A DNA stretch of 64,000 bases. Origin: Kineothrix alysoides. GTDB taxonomy: Bacteria; Bacillota; Clostridia; Lachnospirales; Lachnospiraceae. Of the stretch, positions 1-9,022 are shown piece after piece. The stretch covers positions 1,736,001 to 1,800,000 of the forward strand of contig NZ_JPNB01000002.1 of assembly GCF_000732725.1 (NCBI RefSeq). The letters are read 5' to 3'. Under the pieces are notes generated by a model. That model saw nothing but the letters and a program-made list of their open reading frames with translations, did no database searches and had not been told where the DNA came from. The position numbers were made by a program, and so were the translations under genes. How positions within the stretch are numbered: the stretch's first letter is position 1; the number at the start of each line of letters is the position of its first letter.

Positions 1-2
1 CT

Positions 3-305
3 TCTTTTAAGATTACGGATTTGGCACAGGCGATGCTTCCGGGCTGTCAGATGCCTGAGGTGGGAATCCGCCCGGGCGAAAAGCTCCACGAAATCATGGT
101 GACAGTGGAGGATTCCGATACGACTTATGAATATGACAAGCATTTTATCGTTTATCCGCAGGTGATCTGGAACAGCAAGCAGCAGATAAATCTAAATGGC
201 AAAAAGGTGGCGGAAGGCTTTTCCTACAGTTCGGATAACAACGCGCAGTGGCTGTCAATAGAAGAGATAAAGGAGCTCCTTAAGACCGTAGATTTAGAAA
301 AATGA
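3..305 (+). CDS. pseB: PseB C-terminal fragment, UDP-GlcNAc 4,6-dehydratase (inverting)
   Basis: The reading frame is open through the left edge of the window, so this is the last ~100 residues of a longer protein. The fragment has the GIRPGEKLHE motif typical of FlaA1/PseB-type short-chain dehydratases, then an FSYSSDNN segment near the C-terminus that PseB proteins share. PseB converts UDP-GlcNAc to the 4-keto-6-deoxy-L-altro intermediate, the first step to pseudaminic acid. The gene following it is PseC, its normal partner, which supports the call. The catalytic Ser/Tyr/Lys region lies outside the window and cannot be checked. Confidence 0.88.
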   Translation, partial: SFKITDLAQAMLPGCQMPEVGIRPGEKLHEIMVTVEDSDTTYEYDKHFIVYPQVIWNSKQQINLNGKKVAEGFSYSSDNNAQWLSIEEIKELLKTVDLEK

Positions 306-347
306 GAAAGTACCGGATTTCGGAACCGGAAAGGGTATGAGAAAGAT

Positions 348-1553
348 ATGGTCAATAAGATGGAAAAACCGGCAATTTGCGGCGGAACTCCCGTGCGCGA
401 TACGAAAATATTTTATGGACATCAATATATCGATGAAGAAGATATTCAGGCGGTGGTGGATGTACTGAAAAGCGACTGTCTGACCTGCGGCCCTAAAATC
501 GCTGAGCTGGAAGAGAAGCTGTGTGAAATAACAGGAGCCAAATATGCGGTTGTGTGCAGTAACGGCACGGCTGCTCTTCATATTGCCTGCATGGCAGCAG
601 GGGTTACCCGGGGAGATGAGGTAATAACCACCCCGATTACGTTCGCAGCTTCCGCCAACTGTGTTCTTTATGTTGGCGCCAAACCAGTATTTGCGGATAT
701 TAACGATAGGACCTATAATATTGACCCGTCATCGGTGAAGACACATATTACCGAGAAGACGAAAGCTGTAGTGGCAGTGGACTTTACCGGGCAATCTATT
801 GAAGAAGACGAGCTCCTAGCCTTATGCAGGGAAAAGAAGCTAGTGCTGATAGAGGACGGCGCACACGTAATAGGCACAAAGTATAAAGGCAAGCCAAACG
901 GTTCTATTGCGGATATGACTACTCTAAGCTTTCATCCGGTGAAAACGGTAACCAGCGGGGAAGGCGGAGCGGTACTGACGAATAACGAAGAATATTATCA
1001 AAAGCTTTTGCTTTACAGAGCCCACGGAATAACGAGAGATGCAAAGCAGATGGAGCATGAGCCGGATGGTCCATGGTACTATGAGCAGATCGATTTGGGT
1101 TATAATTACCGCATGACAGATATACAGGCAGCGCTTTTAATCAGTCAGCTCAATAAGCTTCCGGCCTTTTCGGGTCGGAGAAAAGAAATCGTTGCTCTTT
1201 ACGATGAAGCGTTTGCAAAGCTTCCGCAGATAGCCCTGCAGCAAGAGATTCCCGAGTCTGATACGACGAGGCATTTATATATTTTACGACTGATACCGGA
1301 ACGGCTCACTATAGACAGAAAGCAGTTTTTCGAGGCGCTTTCAGCGGAAAACATCATTTGTAACGTACATTATATTCCTACCTATTACTTTCCGTACTAT
1401 CAGAAGCTCGGGTATAAAAAGGGACTTTGTCCGAAAGCGGAGAAGTTATACGAGGAGATGATCAGCCTTCCTCTTTACTACGCGATGACGGATAAGGATG
1501 TGCAGGACGTTATCCGTGCAGTAACAAAAATCGCGCAGCATTATGCGAAATGA
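348..1553 (+). CDS. pseC: PseC, UDP-4-amino-4,6-dideoxy-AltNAc transaminase
   Basis: A 401-residue DegT/DnrJ/EryC1 aminotransferase of normal family length. The PLP-binding aspartate is D170 (in IEDGAH) and the Schiff-base lysine is K199 (in SFHPVK), followed by the glycine-rich GEGG. It transfers an amino group to C4 of the PseB product. Its position just after pseB separates it from the other three DegT-type proteins in the window. Start at 348 is preceded by a purine-rich stretch; a second ATG at 360 is possible. The end overlaps or nearly touches the following GT2 gene. Confidence 0.9.
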   Translation: MVNKMEKPAICGGTPVRDTKIFYGHQYIDEEDIQAVVDVLKSDCLTCGPKIAELEEKLCEITGAKYAVVCSNGTAALHIACMAAGVTRGDEVITTPITFAASANCVLYVGAKPVFADINDRTYNIDPSSVKTHITEKTKAVVAVDFTGQSIEEDELLALCREKKLVLIEDGAHVIGTKYKGKPNGSIADMTTLSFHPVKTVTSGEGGAVLTNNEEYYQKLLLYRAHGITRDAKQMEHEPDGPWYYEQIDLGYNYRMTDIQAALLISQLNKLPAFSGRRKEIVALYDEAFAKLPQIALQQEIPESDTTRHLYILRLIPERLTIDRKQFFEALSAENIICNVHYIPTYYFPYYQKLGYKKGLCPKAEKLYEEMISLPLYYAMTDKDVQDVIRAVTKIAQHYAK

Positions 1554-1572
1554 TGAAAAGGCGGTGCAGGAG

Positions 1573-2619
1573 ATGAAGCTGAGTATTATCATACCTGTTT
1601 ATAATATGGCGGCGGACGGAAAACTGGAATACTGCCTGAATTCCCTGGTGAATCAGACGATAAACGATTACGAGATTATAGCGGTGGACGATTGCTCCAC
1701 CGATAATTCTTTTGCCGTTTTAAAGGATTATGAGATCCGTTTTCCTGAAAAATTCAAAGCGGTACATTCCGAAGTGAATAAGCGTCAGGGCGGGGCAAAG
1801 AACATCGGCTTAAGACTGGCTCAGGGGGAGTGGATCGGATTCATCGACAGCGACGACTGGATCACTCCCGATATGTATGAACGTCTTTTGAAAAGAGCTG
1901 AGGAAACGGGTGCCGACTTGGTGGGCTGCGATTACAGCCTGACGGATGTACATTCCATGGAGGTCGGGCAGGTCGTGCATAACAACAAGGCGCAGCAAAG
2001 CGGCGTACTTACTGCAGATAAACGGCGCAGCCTCATATTGGATGGAGGGAGCTTAGTAGTTAAGATTTTTAAGCGGTCAATGATTACAGAGCATGAGCTT
2101 TGGTTTCCCGAAAATATCTTTTATGAGGATAATGCGCTTGGAAATTCCTACTTAATACTTGCGAGACACTTTGAATATATACAAGAGCCTCTTTATTTTT
2201 ATTATCAGCATGAAACCTCCACTGTTCATACGATTTCGCCGAAGCGCTGCGAAGACCGCATGGAGGCAGGCCGGTTGATGTTAGAAGAGGCGAGACGTCA
2301 TCATTATATGGAGGATTTTGCTTCTGAGCTGGAATATAGCTTTACTCTTTTGTTTTATGTCAATACGCTGTTCACATATATGGCCGGCGTAGCGCATACG
2401 AAGTATCGTTTTGTGAAGAAGCTGGGAAAAGAAATGAGGCAGACCTTCCCTGATTTTATGGAGAATCCGTATTATTTGGAAAGAACTCATGAGGAAGAGA
2501 AGAAGCTGGTGAGAATGCAGCAGAAATCTACGCTTTTTTTTATGCTGTATTATAAATTGTTATGGGCGTACCGAAGGTGGAGAAAAGCCTGTGCGGTAGG
2601 AGTGATTGGACATAGATAG
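1573..2619 (+). CDS. Glycosyltransferase family 2
   Basis: A GT-A fold glycosyltransferase, about 348 residues. The protein opens with the classic MKLSIIIPVYN strand. It has VDDCSTDNS for nucleotide binding and the acidic IDSDDW motif that coordinates the metal and sugar nucleotide. No membrane segment is evident except a short hydrophobic, aromatic stretch near residue 310, so it is probably cytoplasmic. An in-frame ATG at 1543 lies inside pseC with no ribosome site; 1573 fits the family N-terminus and has AAAGG upstream. Donor and acceptor cannot be read from sequence. Its place inside the pse genes suggests it extends the Pse-containing glycan. Confidence 0.82.
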   Translation: MKLSIIIPVYNMAADGKLEYCLNSLVNQTINDYEIIAVDDCSTDNSFAVLKDYEIRFPEKFKAVHSEVNKRQGGAKNIGLRLAQGEWIGFIDSDDWITPDMYERLLKRAEETGADLVGCDYSLTDVHSMEVGQVVHNNKAQQSGVLTADKRRSLILDGGSLVVKIFKRSMITEHELWFPENIFYEDNALGNSYLILARHFEYIQEPLYFYYQHETSTVHTISPKRCEDRMEAGRLMLEEARRHHYMEDFASELEYSFTLLFYVNTLFTYMAGVAHTKYRFVKKLGKEMRQTFPDFMENPYYLERTHEEEKKLVRMQQKSTLFFMLYYKLLWAYRRWRKACAVGVIGHR

Positions 2620-2633
2620 GGAAAGGCTCTTTT

Positions 2634-4826
2634 ATGGAAATAGGAAGTATTTATGAAATCGATCCGGAAAATATATCTGCAGGACGCTTAGGCGGCACGG
2701 CAGAGCTATATTTAAAGGAAGTGGAGAAATACAATAAAAAATACTGCGCATACACTCAGTCCGGCAGGGAGGCGATTGCATGGGCTCTTAGAAGCCTTGA
2801 GGAAAACGAGCCTGAAATCTTAAAAGAATGCCTGATGCCTGCCTATATGTGCGATACGGTATTTTTCCCCTTTGAGCAGGAAGGGTGGAAACTTCATTTT
2901 TATCATATTGGAAAGAATCTGGAGGCAGCGCAGGAAGAGCTTCGAAAACAGATAGAACATATAAGACCGGGTCTGCTCTTTATCCATCCTTATTACGGAA
3001 TGGATACATGGAAGCCGATGCGGTCTTTGCTTAAAGAATGGCGCAGTCAGGGGCTTCACATTATGGAGGATGTGACGCAGTCCTATTATTTGGAGGAGAC
3101 GGGAGCAGAGGCCGATTACGTAATAGGCAGCCTTAGAAAATGGTATCCGTTGCCGGACGGAGGCTTCGTAGCTTCCGATATGCCCCTTTCGAAAAAGGAG
3201 CTTCAAGACAGCGGAGAATTTACGCAGAGCAGGCTTGAACTTTTGACTGATAAGTGGGATTACCTTTACGGAGGGAAGGACGAGGGAGAAAAACGAGCCT
3301 TGAAGGAAGCCTATCTTAAGAAAAACAAAGAGATGGAGGAATGGCTGGATAAGAATTCGGATGTAAACTCCATATCGGAAATTTCGAGAGAAATTCTGGA
3401 TAGAGAAAATGAAGGAATGTGCAAGCGAAGGAGAAATGAGAATTATAAGCAGCTGCATCAGGTGTTTCAGGACACAAAAAGTGTCAGACCCGTTTTCAAA
3501 TATCCGGAAGAGAAGTCAGCGCCTTTGTATTTTCCGGTTTATGCCAAGGAACGGGAGGAGTTTCAGGAATTTCTGCGAAAGAGGGATGTGTATGCTCCGG
3601 TGCTCTGGCCCGTAGGAAAGGAGAATGAAGGTTATCTTTCCATGGAGGAAAGATATATCTTCGATCATCTTCTCGCATTGCCTATGGATCAAAGATATGG
3701 CAGTGAGGCGATGGAGCAAATAAGGAATGCGATTTTCGACTACGAACGGATAACCCGTATGAATGAAATATCTGCAGGAGGCAGATATTCTATAGGAATA
3801 AGGGCGGATGCCAATGAAGAAATTGCTACCGGGCATATCATGCGCTGCATTACGATTGCAAAGCAGCTTATGAAAATGGGCGAAAGAGTATGCTTCTTTG
3901 TGGCTGATGAATTTGCCGTTCCGATGTTAAAGCAGGCCGGTATGGAATATGTATGCATGCAAACGAAGTGGAAGGAGCCGGAGAGCGAATTGCAGACGCT
4001 TTCTTTTGAACTGAAAGAGACAGGCTGTGAAAAACTGCTGGTGGATTCTTATCAGGTGACAAATGGCAAGTATGCTATCATATATTTTGAAGCGTTGAAG
4101 AAAATATGTGATGTTATTTATATCGATGATATGTTTGAAGCTGTTTACCCGGTGCGTATGATCATTAATTACAATGCGTATCACCATCGCTTCCCCTATA
4201 AGGAGGTTTACGGGCAGGATACGAAGCTGCTCTTAGGTACGGAGTACGTACCCCTCCGCGAGGAATTCTCCGAAGAGGACGGTGCTTTTTGCAAAGGGAA
4301 GAGGCATGTTCTGTTAAGCAGCGGAGGCGGGGATGTTCATAACGCTCTTTCCGGTATTCTTGCGGAGGCTGTAACGAGAGAGACGCTTTCGGGCGTTGTG
4401 CTCGACACGGTGGTAGGAAGATTCCATCAAAGAGAAGATGAGTTGAAAGCGCTTGCGGACAGACATGAGCAAATCGTGCTGCATCGCAATGTAGAAAATA
4501 TGGCGAAGCTTATGGGCGGCTGCGAGGCGGCTGTATCGGCGGCGGGTACCGTACTTTTCGAGCTTTGTGCTATGCAGGTGCCTACGGTATTTTTTGTCTG
4601 TGCGGACAATCAGAAATATGACAGCGATTTTTTCGATAAAGAGGAAAGAATGCTTTTTTCAGGAGATATAAGAACAGACAGAGTGGGCTGTATAAAGAGG
4701 ATATGCGATGAATTGGAACGGCTTCTTCAGGATGAAGAGCTGCGAGGTGAGATGAAAAAAAAGCTGCATGAGGTGACGGATGGCAACGGAGCGGCCCGTA
4801 TTGCGGAGGAGATCATAAAGTTATAG
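2634..4826 (+). CDS. pseG: Fusion: DegT-like aminotransferase domain + PseG nucleotidase
   Basis: A 730-residue protein with two recognisable halves. Residues ~1-370 look like a PLP-dependent aminotransferase of the DegT type: D146 (MEDVTQ) and K169 (SLRKWYP) sit where the PLP aspartate and lysine are expected. Residues ~385-730 match PseG: IRADANEEIATGHIMRC carries the conserved G-H-x-x-R with H401, and the C-terminal half has the GT-B-like SAAGTVLFE segment. PseG removes UDP from the 2,4-diacetamido altrose intermediate. The amino-terminal domain is unusual because pseC is already present. The fusion is in one frame with no sign of a frameshift. Whether the first domain is catalytically active is unknown. 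Confidence 0.82.
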   Translation: MEIGSIYEIDPENISAGRLGGTAELYLKEVEKYNKKYCAYTQSGREAIAWALRSLEENEPEILKECLMPAYMCDTVFFPFEQEGWKLHFYHIGKNLEAAQEELRKQIEHIRPGLLFIHPYYGMDTWKPMRSLLKEWRSQGLHIMEDVTQSYYLEETGAEADYVIGSLRKWYPLPDGGFVASDMPLSKKELQDSGEFTQSRLELLTDKWDYLYGGKDEGEKRALKEAYLKKNKEMEEWLDKNSDVNSISEISREILDRENEGMCKRRRNENYKQLHQVFQDTKSVRPVFKYPEEKSAPLYFPVYAKEREEFQEFLRKRDVYAPVLWPVGKENEGYLSMEERYIFDHLLALPMDQRYGSEAMEQIRNAIFDYERITRMNEISAGGRYSIGIRADANEEIATGHIMRCITIAKQLMKMGERVCFFVADEFAVPMLKQAGMEYVCMQTKWKEPESELQTLSFELKETGCEKLLVDSYQVTNGKYAIIYFEALKKICDVIYIDDMFEAVYPVRMIINYNAYHHRFPYKEVYGQDTKLLLGTEYVPLREEFSEEDGAFCKGKRHVLLSSGGGDVHNALSGILAEAVTRETLSGVVLDTVVGRFHQREDELKALADRHEQIVLHRNVENMAKLMGGCEAAVSAAGTVLFELCAMQVPTVFFVCADNQKYDSDFFDKEERMLFSGDIRTDRVGCIKRICDELERLLQDEELRGEMKKKLHEVTDGNGAARIAEEIIKL

Positions 4827-4843
4827 AATGCGGAGGAAACAAG

Positions 4844-5557
4844 ATGCAGTTAGGCGCAGTGGCGGTTATTACCGCAAGAGGCGGAAGTAAGAGGATTCCG
4901 GGGAAAAATAAAAAAGAATTTTTGGGTAAGCCCATTATCTGCTATTCCATCGAGGCAGCGTTGTCCTGTGGATTGTTCGATGAAGTGATGGTTTCCACCG
5001 ATGATAGAGAAATTGAGGATATCGCGGTAAAGGCAGGCGCGAGTGTGCCCTTTATGAGAAGTGATGCAGCCTCGGACGACTACGCGACTACGGATGATGT
5101 GCTTTTAGAGGTGCTGGAGGAATACGAAAAAAGAGGAAAGACTTTCGAATATATGGCGTGCATTTATCCCACCGCCCCATTCGTTACGGCAGCGAAGCTA
5201 AAAAGTGCGTTTCATATCTTGAAAAGGGACAATGCTTCAGGCGTTATGCCGGTGGTCAGCTTCTCTTTTCCTCCGCAGCGAGGGATGGCGATAAGGGATG
5301 GCAGACTGGAATATTGTTATCCGGAGAACGCAATGAAGCGCTCCCAGGACTTGGAGACGATGTATCATGACTGCGGACAGTTTTATTTTTACAATACGGA
5401 AAAATACCGCGCCTGCAGAGGAGACTTGAAGGAAGGCTATGTACCGATCGTGGTTCCCGAGACGCAAGTGCAGGATATTGATAATGCTTCGGATTGGAAG
5501 CTGGCGGAAATCAAGTACCGTATGATGGAGGAGGATGGAAATGGAGAAGAAAATTAA
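4844..5557 (+). CDS. pseF: PseF, CMP-pseudaminic acid synthetase
   Basis: A 237-residue cytidylyltransferase of the CMP-sialate synthetase family. Residues 11-22 (ARGGSKRIPGKN) form the signature nucleotide-binding loop, and STDD and IYPTAPF follow as in PseF/NeuA. The MYHDCGQFY-type segment is typical of PseF rather than NeuA. It activates pseudaminic acid with CTP. The ribosome site GGAGG lies just before the ATG. Its 3' end overlaps the start of pseI by 17 bases, so the two are likely co-translated. Confidence 0.9.
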   Translation: MQLGAVAVITARGGSKRIPGKNKKEFLGKPIICYSIEAALSCGLFDEVMVSTDDREIEDIAVKAGASVPFMRSDAASDDYATTDDVLLEVLEEYEKRGKTFEYMACIYPTAPFVTAAKLKSAFHILKRDNASGVMPVVSFSFPPQRGMAIRDGRLEYCYPENAMKRSQDLETMYHDCGQFYFYNTEKYRACRGDLKEGYVPIVVPETQVQDIDNASDWKLAEIKYRMMEEDGNGEEN

Positions 5558-6593
5558 GATTGGCAGCCGTTATGTGGGAGAGGGAGAAAAGACCTTCGTG
5601 GTGGCGGAGGTTTCTGCCAACCATTTACAGGACTATGACAGAGCTGCGGCAATCATCGAGGCAGCAAAGGAGGCGGGGGCAGATGCGGTAAAGCTGCAGA
5701 CCTACATGCCTGATACGATTACGCTGAACTGTGATAACGATTATTTTCAAATAACGCAGGGCACGATCTGGGACGGAACGACTCTGCACAAGCTTTACGA
5801 AACGGCATATACGCCGTGGGAATGGCAGCCTAAGCTGATGAAGCTTGCAAATGAGCTGGGGATGGAATGCTTTTCTTCTCCTTTTGATGAGACGGCTGTG
5901 GATTTTATGGAAGAAATGGACATGCCTGCGTACAAGGTAGCTTCTTTTGAAATTAATGACATACCGCTGATACGAAAGATTGCCCGGATAGGTAAGCCGG
6001 TTATCTTCGCTACAGGAATCGCTTATCTGGAGGACATAGAGAGAGCGGTGAAAGCGTGTAGAGGGGAAGGCAACGATCAGATAATTTTGTTAAAATGCAC
6101 CTCTACCTATCCTTCACCTTATGAGGATATGAACTTGAAGGTAATACCGAATATGGCGGAAGTGTTTTCCTGTATCACCGGTTTGTCGGACCATAGCATG
6201 GGAACAGCAGCAGCGGTGGCAAGTGTGGCGCTTGGAGCTAAGATGGTGGAAAAGCACCTTACACTGTCTCGCGGGGATGGTGGACCGGATGCAGCATTTT
6301 CCATGGAGCCGGCAGAATTCAAACAAATGGTAACGGATATCCGTATTGTGGAAAAAGCCCTCGGTAAGGTAACCTATGAATTGACCGAGAAGCAGAAGAA
6401 GAGCAGAGAGGACGGAAGGAGCTTGTTCGTAGTAAAGGATATGAAAGCGGGGGAGGAATTTACAAAAGAGAATGTCCGTTCCATCCGTCCGGCTTTTGGT
6501 ATGCACACAATGTATTTTGATGAAATTTTAGGAAAACGGGCAAAGGAGGCACTTTCAAAAGGAACCCCTCTGGACTGGAAATATATAGGGTGA
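5541..6593 (+). CDS. pseI: PseI, pseudaminic acid synthase
   Basis: A ~350-residue NeuB-family synthase with a TIM-barrel catalytic domain and a C-terminal antifreeze/SAF domain (from about residue 285). It condenses phosphoenolpyruvate with the PseG product. Conserved NeuB-type strings include AEVSANH, AVKLQTY, SSPFD and GLSDHS. The call of PseI over NeuB or LegI rests on the surrounding pseB, C, F and G. Start 5541 is preferred over 5535 because GGAGGAGG (5527-5534) then sits 6 bases upstream. The gene overlaps the end of pseF. Confidence 0.9.
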   Translation: MEKKIKIGSRYVGEGEKTFVVAEVSANHLQDYDRAAAIIEAAKEAGADAVKLQTYMPDTITLNCDNDYFQITQGTIWDGTTLHKLYETAYTPWEWQPKLMKLANELGMECFSSPFDETAVDFMEEMDMPAYKVASFEINDIPLIRKIARIGKPVIFATGIAYLEDIERAVKACRGEGNDQIILLKCTSTYPSPYEDMNLKVIPNMAEVFSCITGLSDHSMGTAAAVASVALGAKMVEKHLTLSRGDGGPDAAFSMEPAEFKQMVTDIRIVEKALGKVTYELTEKQKKSREDGRSLFVVKDMKAGEEFTKENVRSIRPAFGMHTMYFDEILGKRAKEALSKGTPLDWKYIG

Positions 6594-6637
6594 CAAAGAT
6601 TACAGTTTGGTCATCAACATTGAGAGGGAGTATGCTC

Positions 6638-7894
6638 ATGCAAAAAAAAATGATGATTTTAGGAGCCAGTGCCTTACAGATTCCGGCAATCAAAAAGGCA
6701 AAGGAGCTGGGCTTCCAAATTATTCTTGTGGATTATGATGAGAATGCACCAGGCTTTCCTCTTGCCGATGTGAAGCTTGTAGTCAGTACATTGGACCAGG
6801 AGGAGGTTTACAGGCAGGCACTTATTTACCAGCCGGATGTGGTAATTACCTCTACCAGCGACGGGCCGGTGCGCACCGCTGCTTATGTGAATGAGAAGCT
6901 TGGAAAAAAACCGGATCTTTCTTATGGAGATTCCTTGTGCGCTACGATAAAAAGTCATATGCGCGACAGACTGAAAGAAAATGGTGTACCTATTCCTGCA
7001 TATTATGCGATACATGATTTCGGGGAATTGAAAAAGGCGGTAAGTGAGCTTAACGGATATTGTATTGTGAAGCCTGCGGACAACGCAGGAAGCCGTGGAG
7101 TCGTGCTTGTGGATTTTAGGGACTGCAGCGGGCAGGCAGCAGATTCGGAGAAGGAAGCCGTAGGACTTATAAAAATTGATGATGAAAAATTAAGAGAAAT
7201 TTATGAATATAGCAAGAGCAATTCCAGAAATGGAATCGTCATGGCGGAGGAGTTTATGACAGGTGCGGAAGTGAGCGTGGAGTCCATGACCGTAAACGGG
7301 GAAACGACTATCGTTACGATTACGGATAAATTCATAACCCCGCCTCCGTACTTCGTGGAATTGGGACATTCTCAGCCGAGCATTTTGCCTGGGGAGGTCA
7401 AGGAAGCGATAAGAAAGGTGACATTGCAGGCTGTGAAAGCAATACGGTTGCAGAACGGTCCTTCCCATACGGAAATAAAGGTAACCGAAAGCGGACCGAA
7501 AATCGTAGAAATTGCGGCAAGGCTGGGCGGAGACTTCATTACTTCAAAGCTTGTGCCTCTGTCCACCGGAGTGGACATGGTAGGCAGTTCCGTACTTTTG
7601 GCTGCCGGAGAGAAAACAGATTTGTCAGCCAGATGGGAAAAGGGCTCTGCCATCCGTTTTATACCGGGGATTCCGGGAAGAATTAGGAGTATAGCAGTGG
7701 AGGAGGATATCCACGCCCTGGAAGGATTAGAGGAATTCGTATTGTATAAAAAGGCCGGAGATGAAATAAACGGAACGAAGTCCAGCAACGACAGACTGGG
7801 GCATGTGATTGCCAGCGGAAAGACCGCGGGTGAAGCCTTGGACATCGCCGGAAAAGCGCTGGAATTTATTCATATCGATATGGAAAAGGAATAG
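6638..7894 (+). CDS. ATP-grasp ligase-like protein
   Basis: About 418 residues. The N-terminus is a Rossmann-like pre-ATP-grasp domain (MMILGASALQIPA), followed by an ATP-grasp domain with the nucleotide lysine in IVKPADNAGSRG, an EEFMTGAEVSVE acidic strand and EIAARLGGD for metal binding. This is the PurK/carbamoyl-phosphate-synthase-like group that joins an acid to an amine at the cost of ATP. It sits directly after pseI. Since no PseH is in the run, it might acylate the 4-amino group, but the substrate is not visible. Start 6638 has GAGAGGGAG 7 bases upstream; an in-frame GTG at 6590 overlaps pseI and lacks one. Confidence 0.78.
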   Translation: MQKKMMILGASALQIPAIKKAKELGFQIILVDYDENAPGFPLADVKLVVSTLDQEEVYRQALIYQPDVVITSTSDGPVRTAAYVNEKLGKKPDLSYGDSLCATIKSHMRDRLKENGVPIPAYYAIHDFGELKKAVSELNGYCIVKPADNAGSRGVVLVDFRDCSGQAADSEKEAVGLIKIDDEKLREIYEYSKSNSRNGIVMAEEFMTGAEVSVESMTVNGETTIVTITDKFITPPPYFVELGHSQPSILPGEVKEAIRKVTLQAVKAIRLQNGPSHTEIKVTESGPKIVEIAARLGGDFITSKLVPLSTGVDMVGSSVLLAAGEKTDLSARWEKGSAIRFIPGIPGRIRSIAVEEDIHALEGLEEFVLYKKAGDEINGTKSSNDRLGHVIASGKTAGEALDIAGKALEFIHIDMEKE

Positions 7895-7899
7895 GAGAC

Positions 7900-8973
7900 A
7901 TGAAAGAAAGAATATATGTCTGTCATACTTATTATCATGTATACGTCGCATGCCTGAAGGAATTGAACCTTCCGCTGGAAAGAAGAGGGCGTGCGGAGCT
8001 GTTACTCAGCACGATGTCCAACGATTTCGGAGATTTGAAAAGCAGGGCGGAAGCATCCGGGCTTTTTGGGGCCGTGTACATATTTGAAGAAAAAGAGGAT
8101 ATTTGTTTTCCGGAGCTTATGAAGTATCATACGGATAGAGGAAATCTTCTCCTCAATATGATCGACAGAATAAAATACACAAAACTTTTGGGAAAATTGC
8201 AGCAATCCTATGTGCCGGTGGATTTTAAAGAATATAAGGATGTTTATGTATTCTGCGATTCCGATCCGATTGGCTATTATTTAAGTTATAAGAAGATAAA
8301 GTATCACGCGCTGGAGGACGGGTTGGATTGCATCAGCACCTACGATACAGCCCGTTATGACAACCGGGGACATTTTAAGCTGAAAGCATTTATGGCATCC
8401 TTGAATCTCATTTTCATCCAGAATGGCTGGGCAAAATACTGCATTGATATGGAAGTAAACGATATTTCCATATTGCCCTATCCCTGCCCCAAGTATGTCC
8501 AAAAACCCAGAGCGGAATTAGTAGAGGCTTTGGACGAAGAGGCGAAGGATATTTTAATTCACTTATTTATTGCCGACATGGATGAAATCGCCAGAAAGCT
8601 TCGTGAGGGCGGTGAGAACAAAGTACTTGTGTTAACGGAGCCGCTATGCAGTCTGGAAGTTAGAGAAAGGCTTTTTCGCGATGTGATAGAGCAGTACGGC
8701 CATGCCTGCGGTGAGGATACAATCATTATGATAAAACCTCATCCGAGAGATGTATTGGATTATCATAGGTTGTTTTCCCGGTATATTGTTTTAGACGGCA
8801 AGTTTCCTATGGAAGTTCTTAATTTCATTCCGGGGCTTAGGTTTAGGCGGGTAATTTCCGTATTTACGGTGCCTTCCTCCATCCGCTTCGCGGAAGAAAT
8901 CGTGTACTTGGGTGAGGACTTTATGGACAATTATGAGCCGCCGGAGATGCACAGGCAGAATGAGATGATTTGA
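7900..8973 (+). CDS. Sialyltransferase-like GT-B protein, probable nonulosonate transferase
   Basis: A 357-residue protein lacking signal or membrane segments. It has the three motifs shared by the bacterial sialyl- and polysialyltransferase families (GT38, GT52, GT80 group): an acidic E-D-G at 139-141 (HALEDG), an H-P motif at 281-282 (IKPHPRD), and a serine pair at 326-327 (TVPSSI). The E/D of the first motif is the usual catalytic base and the HP histidine contacts CMP. The gene is last in the pse run, 6 bases after the ATP-grasp gene. I infer that it uses CMP-Pse; the acceptor may be flagellin or a glycan. Sequence similarity to a named GT family has not been searched. Confidence 0.68.
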   Translation: MKERIYVCHTYYHVYVACLKELNLPLERRGRAELLLSTMSNDFGDLKSRAEASGLFGAVYIFEEKEDICFPELMKYHTDRGNLLLNMIDRIKYTKLLGKLQQSYVPVDFKEYKDVYVFCDSDPIGYYLSYKKIKYHALEDGLDCISTYDTARYDNRGHFKLKAFMASLNLIFIQNGWAKYCIDMEVNDISILPYPCPKYVQKPRAELVEALDEEAKDILIHLFIADMDEIARKLREGGENKVLVLTEPLCSLEVRERLFRDVIEQYGHACGEDTIIMIKPHPRDVLDYHRLFSRYIVLDGKFPMEVLNFIPGLRFRRVISVFTVPSSIRFAEEIVYLGEDFMDNYEPPEMHRQNEMI

Positions 8974-9002
8974 TTAATTCAATGAGATGATTTGATTAAT
9001 TC
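8959..9002 (+). repeat. Perfect 22-bp tandem duplication over a stop codon
   Basis: A 22-base unit beginning AATGAGATGATTTG occurs twice in a row with no mismatch (8959-8980 and 8981-9002). The first copy holds the last codons and stop (8971-8973) of the sialyltransferase-like gene; the second lies just before the next gene's ribosome site. It looks like a recent slippage duplication. Confidence 0.95.
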
Positions 9003-9022
9003 ATGGATACTTAGGAGAATGT

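Noticed and set aside
1543-1572. Earlier ATG for the GT2 gene after pseC
   Set aside because: No ribosome site precedes it, and the GT2 family N-terminus begins at 1573.
2820-3458. 212-codon open frame on the - strand
   Set aside because: It lies wholly antisense to the aminotransferase-PseG gene, lacks a ribosome site and a recognisable motif, and its composition is a mirror of the coding strand.
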